The notes beneath the pieces were generated by a model. It was not told the origin of the DNA and made no database searches. It saw only the letters and a program-made list of their open reading frames with translations. Both the position numbers and the translations under genes were made by a program. 64,000 bases of DNA from positions 56,865,726 through 56,929,725 of the forward strand of contig BRKX01000013.1 of NCBI GenBank assembly GCA_026008535.1. Direction: 5' to 3'. Every line of letters starts with the position of its first letter. Positions within the stretch are counted from its first letter, which is position 1. Shown in pieces: positions 56,956 through 64,000 of the stretch. This DNA is from Perilla frutescens. Its lineage: Eukaryota; Streptophyta; Magnoliopsida; Lamiales; Lamiaceae.

Positions 56956-58384
56956 ATGACAACAGATAACATCCCCGTACTTATTCTCACACATTTCTTT
57001 TAAAAATGACAAGTTCCTTGATTCCTATACATATAGGCTCGTTTGCTATGTATGATAAGGGAGTGATAGATTTGTATAATACCATAATATGTTGTTTGGT
57101 TAGAATCGTAGAGCCCATGATAAATGAATTGCCCGTCATCCTTATTAGGCCTTTGCTTGATAAGATTTGATTAGGTATCACACCTCTAAGGTGGGACGTG
57201 TAATCACAAAATCTGATATAGCAATATTAATTTATTTTTAAACTTAATTTAGAGATTTGTAAATTAATCAATGAAACCAAACAATGGATTACCAATATAT
57301 ACATCTTAAAATATTTTTTAGCAAACATAATATTGATACGTTATCTTGTAAAGACATTCTAGTCATAGACATCATGGTTTATCCCATCAAATCCAGCAAA
57401 CGATCCCATAATATATATATATATATATATATATGAGATATAAATTTGCAAAATTTATATATCCCAAAATTAATGGGCGCATGCAAGATTAGAAATCCAA
57501 GTAGATTTTGAATTGATGCGGCAAGATTTGGAAAGATTAATGCTCCAAACAAAGGGGCAAACATGTGAATGTGATTGGAAATATTTATTTATTGTATTTG
57601 GAATTTCAACACACCGGCGTCTCGACTCTCACGCGCCGCTATTTGTCCGCCCATTCCCCGACAATGATTAGACACTCACTCCTTCAATTCCTTCCATCTC
57701 ATCTTTTTTTTTTTCCCCCAAATTTCCATTTTTTCAATCTCACATCTAACTATATCTATCTACATATTTATATCTATTTTTGTTAGTTTGAGAAAGATCT
57801 AAGATATCAAAATCTCACCTTTCATGTTGTATCTTTTACTGCATGATTGATCTATTTTTAGTTTTTTTTTTCGATTTTAATTTTTTATATTTTACTTTAA
57901 TTTTATACGCCCTCCGTCCCACTTTAATAGGCTTGTTTTCCTTTTTTATATGTCCCGATATATAGGCATGTTTCCATATATATCTCTTCATCTCTCTGAT
58001 AAATACATTGTTAAAATTGAGAAACGGGGAATGTAAAAATATGTTAAACTACAAATATTTCGAGAAAAGCTAAAAATTTTAAAACAACATATGTTTTGAG
58101 AGGGTTGAAGTATTTTAACTACCAAAGTTATTTTCTTTTAATTTATAAATAAATTTTATCGGTCATATCTCCAATATTTGAATAAATTTAAATTTGTGAT
58201 CTTTTTGTCGTTGAAAGAACTTGTAATGGGATAGTATTAACAAAAAGAAGACAGTTGTGCAGCTCATCTAAGTCAAGCTCACTAGATCCCTACAAATCTT
58301 ATTTTGATACATCAATTCAAAATTTAAATTTAAGTAATTTTAGTGGTGGAATATGAAATGTATCAATATTGGGATTAAAAATGA
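56956..58384. other. Intergenic DNA with fragments of MITEs
   Basis: An (AT)n tract lies at 57411-57434. CGCCCTCCGTCCCACTTTAA at about 57908 is one end of a Stowaway-like element whose partner end was not found. No gene recognised. Confidence 0.4.
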
Positions 58385-58745
58385 ATAGAGCAAATTGAAT
58401 CATTTATGGCACCTTTCATGTTATTTTTTTTATTGTACAATTTTTATTTATTTTTTATTTCGATTTTCATTTATTATGTTTTAATTTAATTTTACACATG
58501 TTATTCATAATTCATCTTATCTAATTAAGATTTATTAAAAAATAGTATTTGATTTTTAAATAATTAATAGCTAAAAACTGCAAAATAAATATTAAAAATT
58601 TATAATTCACTTTAATTTGGTATGATGAACTTGAATAACAAGTGTAAAATTAAACTAAAATACAAAAATTGAAATGGAAGAACAAAACTAAATAAAAATA
58701 AAAATAAAAAATCAATATGTGCAATAGGGAATGCAACAAAGACTT
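58385..58745. mobile_element. Foldback MITE, family A
   Basis: The arms share TATGTTTTAATTTAATTTTAC and its complement, with the core ATCTTATCTAATTAAGATTT. The right end reads TGTGCAATAGGGAATGCAAC, nearly the same as in the copy at 9867-10267. Confidence 0.65.
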
Positions 58746-58928
58746 TCATCCCATCATTTGAGTGTCCACATTATTTTTTACTACAATATTTGTAACCCAT
58801 TCACATGCATACTCCCCCGTTTCAAAATATACATACTTTTAGAGTTTTCCACAAAATTAAGATTAATAATTTTGACAAATACATCACTCTCCATTTCCAC
58901 CTCATATCAAATCATATTAAAATACATA

Positions 58929-59207
58929 CTCTTTTCATCCTAATTATGTAGTCCATATTAATATATTATGATTTTGGGGTGTCCCATTTATACAATCTTA
59001 TTATTATAATTAATATCATTTTTCATAGTAATGTACAAATATATACTTGTTGGATTCTGAAAATTAAAAATTATCTACTCATTTTTATGAAAGTTATAAA
59101 CTTTAAATAGAGGTAATCTTGAAAGTTTAGCTTTAATATCTTGTTTTCATGAATTTAATCCACGTGCGAGTAGAAAATAGACTACAATATATAATTGGAA
59201 CGGAGAG
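58929..59207. mobile_element. Stowaway-like MITE, opposite orientation
   Basis: The ends CTCTTTTCATCCTAATTATG and ATAATTGGAACGGAGAG are inverse. The body is the reverse complement of 49477-49749, with changes. Confidence 0.65.
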
Positions 59208-59516
59208 ATTAATTATCTAATAAATGCAGATCTCTCTAATAAATGTATGGTTAAAATTGAGTGAGAGAGAATGCAAAAATATGTTAAACTACAAACATTT
59301 TGACACAAACTAAAAATTTTAAAATTAAGTGGTGGAATATGAAATGTATCAACGATTTCCACCAATATGTTGTCTTCTTTAATTACCCTTTTCAATTATC
59401 ATGTTTAATTTAGTGTTTGTCGGATAAAAAATATTAGGGCTTAACAAATAATTATGACAATGTAAAAAATCCTACTAAATTTGTGTTGTACTCTAAGACC
59501 AAACATGGCTACAATT

Positions 59517-59910
59517 ACCCCAATTCCCACTCCAAGAAACTCTCGAACCGATTACAACTAGAGGTAGCAGAGTGTCTTGCATGCCGAGAAGGCTTGATCC
59601 TTGCATCAGAGATTGGGGCTAGAAAGATTATGCTCGAAACTGATTGCCAGGTTGTTTTCCAGAATTTGAGGATAGAAAAAGAGGACCTTTCTTATGTGGG
59701 AGAGATCTATCGTTCGGTTCGTTTGGAAGCAATGCACTTCGAGAATGTGATTTATAGTTGGGCTCGACGTACTGCAAATTCCATAGCTCATACTTTAGCT
59801 CAACTAGCTATTAGTAACGGGAATGTGCCGATTCATCTTTTGTTGAATGTTCCTGCGGTTGAACGTTCGTATTATTAATCTTAATTCAATTTTTCTCAAA
59901 CAAAAAAAAA
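59517..59910 (+). mobile_element. 5'-truncated LINE insertion with RNase H domain
   Basis: The segment is flanked by a perfect 14-base duplication ACATGGCTACAATT (59503-59516 and 59911-59924) and ends in a poly-A run just before the right copy. These are the marks of target-primed LINE insertion. The uninterrupted frame to the stop at 59876-59878 encodes the end of a plant RVT_3-type RNase H domain: ECLACREGLILASEIGARK, then ETDCQVVFQNL and ANSIAHTLAQLA. The reverse transcriptase and endonuclease are missing through 5' truncation. The open frame and perfect duplication indicate a young insertion. Confidence 0.85.
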
Positions 59911-59924
59911 ACATGGCTACAATT

Positions 59925-60486
59925 TAGTAATAATTTACTCTAATATTGTCCCTAATTTAATTTATTAGTAGAATACAAGATTGTCTTTTCCATTCAATCA
60001 CATCAACTCGAGCACTTCGGATATGCTTTTTTAATTGCGATTAAATGGTTGAAATAATGCACAACTTTTTGCTGGTCATTATGAGCAGTTGAGCACTCCC
60101 ATTATTAAGTGGAAAATTAAATAAAATTTCAAAGCAAATAAATTATTTATATATATTTTATCACTTTTTTTTCTATTAAATAAAATTAAATTAAACGACA
60201 TGAGAATCTAACATGGCTGACTTATCGATTGATTTCAGCTTTTCCAAAATCTGCTTTCTCACAATGTGATTGACAAAATCCCGCAATAAAGCGATTTTAA
60301 CAACTCCATTCATTAAATTTCTTCTATCTTTTCTTTTCCAACTTCAACAGCTATGGCTATATACATAGGAAAAAAGCTTTTTCTATCCCAACATCTATCG
60401 TTCATTTGTTTGACAAAAACCCACAATCGTACTCACCCGTATTTTGTGTTGTCTTTACATATTTATTACTATTTCACGTCGGACCG
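59925..60486. other. Intergenic DNA, nothing recognised
   Basis: AT-rich sequence without recognisable features. Confidence 0.4.
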
Positions 60487-60857
60487 AAATCATCTGTTAC
60501 GTTCTGTGTATCATTTTGTACTACACGTTTAAAATTATTAATTTTTATTCTATTTTTTTTTTTGTCTTCAATTTCAATCGACCGTGCTTTAGTTTAATTT
60601 TGCATTTGTTAATTAGAGTTCCCAAGTCATGGTATATAACTATTCTTTTAGGAAGTAAACAATTATTAATTAAAAAATGAAGCTAAATATTGAAAAATAA
60701 TTATATACCCTAAATGAAAAAAGTGGACCCTAAATAACAACTGCAAAATTAAACTAAAGTATAACCGATTGAAATTTCGAAGAAAAAGTGAATAAAAATT
60801 GATAAGTTTAAGTGTGTAGCATATAATGTTGCACATAATATAGCAGATGATTTCATC
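60487..60857. mobile_element. Foldback MITE, family A
   Basis: The left end GAAATCATCTGTTACGTTCT and right end TATAGCAGATGATTTCATCC are inverse. The arms contain GCTTTAGTTTAATTTTGCA and GCAAAATTAAACTAAAGTAT. The core is GTTAATTAGAGTTCCCAAGT. Confidence 0.65.
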
Positions 60858-61627
60858 CGCTTTTCCATTTAACAAAAAGTTGAATGCACACAAATAAAGT
60901 AATCAAATAACATAATACACCCTTATATAAATACATTAAATGAGTAAAGAATAGAATGTTTGAATACAATAAATCGGAACAATTGTGAGAAAAATGTGAA
61001 TTGATCACATCGATTGTATATAATTACATGTTTTGTTAAACAAAACTAAAGTGTCAAAATGACACTCGTGAAATGAAGGGTGTATCTCAAAGGGACATAT
61101 GATGTAATTTTTCTTGAAAATTTAAGTTTAGTTAACATAATCAAGATTATTTGCAAGAAGCCTTGACTTAATATATTCACCACTTAATTTTTAAGACTAT
61201 AAATGACATATTTCATATTTGTACTTAATGATGCTTCACCACGTCATGTGGAACCAAGTATTTGAGATGATGAAGTACTATGATATCTTTTCTAGAGCTT
61301 AATTAATATACTTAATTTAGTACGTGTGTGTACATAGATTCACACACACACACACACATATATATGTACACATATTATTGTAAATAAAATTAAATTTTGT
61401 TTTAGAGGTGATGATGTGCATATGAAGTCATAAACTATCCACATAGACACACATGCATGTACAAAATATTGTCAATATTAATCAATAATCAATAATAAGG
61501 TAATAAAACTCAAAAGTTGTCAATGAAGACTTTTGTCTTGAGGTGAGAGCGATAGATTTAGAAACTCACAAACCATTTGCACATCAAGTGCCACTTTTTC
61601 CTTCTCGCTCTACGTTAAAAATGTTTT

Positions 61628-61667
<40 letters not shown>

Positions 61668-61772
61668 CTAACCGGTATGAAAATTTCAAGGCCTTGGAAT
61701 TCGAGCTAGTGGACATTTCTACATTTCCCACAAACATGCCCTTAACCCTACTTGGACTACAATCTCAACACC

Positions 61773-61775
<3 letters not shown>
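60858..61775. other. Intergenic DNA with CA and AT repeats
   Basis: A (CA)n tract at 61340-61358 and an (AT)n tract at about 61632-61664 are the only clear features. Confidence 0.5.

Positions 61776-61826
<51 letters not shown>
61776..61826. repeat. (AT)n(GT)n microsatellite
   Basis: About 16 AT units followed by about nine GT units. Confidence 0.95.
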
Positions 61827-61959
61827 ACATACATCTCTGGCAATATTAGTATATATTATATACATATATTTACATATGAGAGAATGAGAGATAAAGTGTG
61901 CGTGTGTGTGTGTGTGAGAGAGAGAGAGAGATTGTTTCTACTCACACAAGAAGAGTCAC

Positions 61960-62096
61960 GCTCAACCTAAAAGCTTGCAATCTTGCCTTTATATATCACT
62001 TGATCATAATGTTTCTTACCCTTGTACCTAGCTAGCTATATTTACTTTCCCTTCTACTACCATCTCAATTTTCTTGCTCTCCTAGCTAAGTTTTGG

Positions 62097-62167
<71 letters not shown>

Positions 62168-62420
62168 TTAACCACACTTTTCCACTATATATATCATTCT
62201 TGACCCTTTTAGTTAGGAGATATGATTGGAGGCTCACGAGGTGGCTTCGGCGGAGGAGTAAGGCGGAGACGGCGGCGGTGGAGGAGTTGGAGGGCATAAA
62301 TCATGACATAAACAACCGAAAACAGCCGTGCAATTTCGCTCTCCCGAGGTTCTAGCCCAGGGGCAGAATTGGGAGATCGCTATTATTGCATGGCGGGGAA
62401 TTGAGGGTACCGGTCCGAAT
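61960..62420 (+). other. Unidentified, possibly transcribed locus with a GC-rich core
   Basis: A pyrimidine-rich, leader-like stretch (62060-62166, with (CT)n at 62102-62152) is followed by a TATATATA-containing gap and a GC-rich segment at about 62222-62410. A 25-codon frame starts with ATG at 62222 (MIGGSRGGFGGGVRRRRRRW and a few more residues). Other frames are blocked. I do not recognise a protein, a conserved miRNA or a small signalling peptide here. It could be a non-coding transcript, a dead gene start or a captured fragment. Confidence 0.3.
62102..62166. repeat. (CT)n(CA)n microsatellite
   Basis: About 25 CT units followed by about seven CA units. Confidence 0.95.
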
Positions 62421-62960
62421 TTTTAATTATATGTTTTAGTTATTATTATTATTATTCTTGTATTTTATCTTTCTTTTTTTTTTTTTTTGCTTGAAATATT
62501 TGTTGTATTTTGTTTATTTTCCCTTTAATTTTTAGTGTTGTATTTAAGGGATAAGACATGGGATGTAAGAGATGCATACAAGGTAGCAAAGTTTGATGAT
62601 GGGAGTTAGTTAAGGTTGAAATAGATCAAAGTGGGGCTAGATTGGGGTGGATTTTGGAATTATTCGAAACCTGTGGGGGGGTTTTAGGAATATTCGATTC
62701 TGCTGCTGGGCATGCATCTCTTACACCTCTCTATGTAATTTTCTCTCTCTTTTATTGGATATCAAAAAAAGTTAAAGTGTTACACTGCTTCCCTTTTGAC
62801 TTCCTCCTTTTGCTTTATTTATTTACTTCATTTTCGACTAAAAAGGCCACTTCATTATTTTTATTATTATTATTTGTTTGCCATGTTAATTTTTTATCTT
62901 TTTTGTTGTATAGCTACAGCATAATATACATGTATAATACAAACGATGCGACTTTCATTC
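62421..62960. other. T-rich intergenic DNA
   Basis: No recognisable gene. The 129-codon open frame across this stretch is T-rich and ends in a dinucleotide repeat, so it is probably chance. Confidence 0.4.
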
Positions 62961-62961
62961 T

Positions 62962-62979
62962 TGTGTGTGTGTGTGTGTG

Positions 62980-63028
<49 letters not shown>
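62962..63028. repeat. (GT)n(GA)n microsatellite
   Basis: About nine GT units, CT, then about 22 GA units. Confidence 0.95.
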
Positions 63029-63030
<2 letters not shown>

Positions 63031-63511
63031 AGCTTTGATTTCCAAAATATAATAGCCCAAATTAAATTTGGACAATAGCCCAATAATAAAATTCGGAGTC
63101 GCATGTCTATATTTTAGATTTTTTTTTTCAAAAATAGTAAATTTTTTCAAAATTAATAAAATAATATCAATGTTTTCAAAAATATTACAAATCTAACGTT
63201 TGATGAATTTTACGAACTGAATATCGTATGCAATTAATTGTATTTTAAGATTAGGAGTCACATTAATTTGTGGATTTTCTTATATTTGAAAGTTTTATCC
63301 AACATATAAATACCAGACAGATATTAGAATCAATTGGGTTCTACTAACCAAAATATTTGAAATATAACTTGACTCGTAAACAAGCTAATCCATTAATTAC
63401 TAGACGAAAATTGCATCTCATTTTTTTATATATTGGAATAACGAGGGTGATTTGCAACTACTATTTGAGAGTGGATATTGGGTAAATATCTTGTTCACGT
63501 GCATGTATCTA

Positions 63512-63930
63512 GGGTTGTAAATAAATCGAATCGAGTTGAATACTTTGATGCTCAAGCTCGGCTCGTTAAGGAATAGTTAAACTCGGGCTTGGCTCGAGCT
63601 CAAATCGAACTTTTTTTCTCTTGTTCAAGCTCAGCTCGATAAATATTTAAATGCTCGAAAAAAAAAAGCTCATTTAATTTACATATTCGAGCTCGAACTT
63701 GAAAACAATAGCTTATTTTAGTTACCCGTTTGAAATATTTATAATATTCATAAGCATATTCATGAACATGTTCGATTAAGCTCGAGCTCGAACATGTTCG
63801 CGAGCTGGCCGAGCCGAATACCACTCTGTTCAAGCCCGCCTTGATAATTTTATCTAGCTCAACTCGTTTAAAAAACGAATGAATTTTGAGCGAGCTTTTT
63901 TCGATCCGCACTTCGAATAGCTCACGAGCG
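63512..63930. repeat. GCTCGAGCTCG-rich repeat, hAT-like end
   Basis: It begins TAGGGTTGTAAATAAATCGA and is rich in AAGCTCGGCTCG, GCTCGAACTCG-like and AGCTCGAGCTCGAAC motifs. It is of the same type as 6814-7160 and 31850-32290. The window ends shortly after it, so the right border is not determined. Confidence 0.45.
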
Positions 63931-64000
63931 AAATCTCATTGTTTTGGAATATAAATTTCGAGGCATGCCATTATCAAGAAAGCCCAATAACTAGATATTT

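Noticed and set aside
57565..57786. Open frame of 73 codons
   Set aside because: Low-complexity F/Y/I-rich translation of T-rich DNA with no homologue or gene signals.
62642..63031. 129-codon frame ending in an ERERER tail
   Set aside because: It is composed of T-rich intergenic DNA plus a (GT)n(GA)n microsatellite, with no domain or splice support.

Overview
This window is AT-rich nuclear DNA from a flowering plant. The evidence is spliced GT-AG genes with plant-specific families (TBL O-acetyltransferase, polyphenol oxidase, B-type-like response regulator, TIS11-like CCCH protein), a Ty1/copia retrotransposon, Helitrons, Stowaway-like MITEs and many microsatellites. A eudicot, possibly in Lamiales, is my inference; nothing here fixes the species.

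Six genes look intact. From left to right they are: 5-oxoprolinase OXP1 (612-4409, +, coding region without introns); a lipid phosphate phosphatase of the LPP1/LPP3 type (29405-31701, +, 8 coding exons); LPP2 (35113-36877, +, 7 coding exons); a TRICHOME BIREFRINGENCE-LIKE putative polysaccharide O-acetyltransferase (40251-43334, +, 5 exons); a short response regulator with a B-type-like receiver but no GARP/Myb domain (45434-47312, -, 3 exons); and a tandem CCCH zinc-finger RNA-binding protein of the C3H14/C3H15 type (52001-53509, +, 2 coding exons). The two LPP genes are a diverged tandem pair acting in phosphatidate/diacylglycerol signalling. The other genes share no evident pathway.

The rest is mostly mobile DNA. 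From 4.9 to 10.3 kb there are a terminal-inverted-repeat element carrying the first exon of COG4, a hAT/TTF remnant, a second TIR element with a GC-rich insert, an orphan C-terminal domain of polyphenol oxidase, and a MITE inserted inside another MITE. From 11.2 to 21 kb lie two about 1.95-kb direct repeats that flank a minisatellite-rich interior. The right copy holds a Helitron whose empty site is preserved in the left copy. From 21.2 to 26.6 kb is a nearly complete copia element on the minus strand, with about 99% identical LTRs but several stops and frameshifts. From 26.6 to 64 kb the genes are separated by foldback elements of three families (A, B, C), hAT-like elements, 5'-truncated LINE tails with RNase H domains, and simple repeats.

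The most interesting points are the Helitron with its natural empty site, the inverted repeat at the copia primer-binding position that could allow self-priming, the COG4-capturing element, the 21-bp GTGCTAAAAT minisatellite, and the recurring foldback family. No new multi-gene system is evident. All splice sites were inferred by eye from GT-AG signals and remembered family sequences; no alignment was run.
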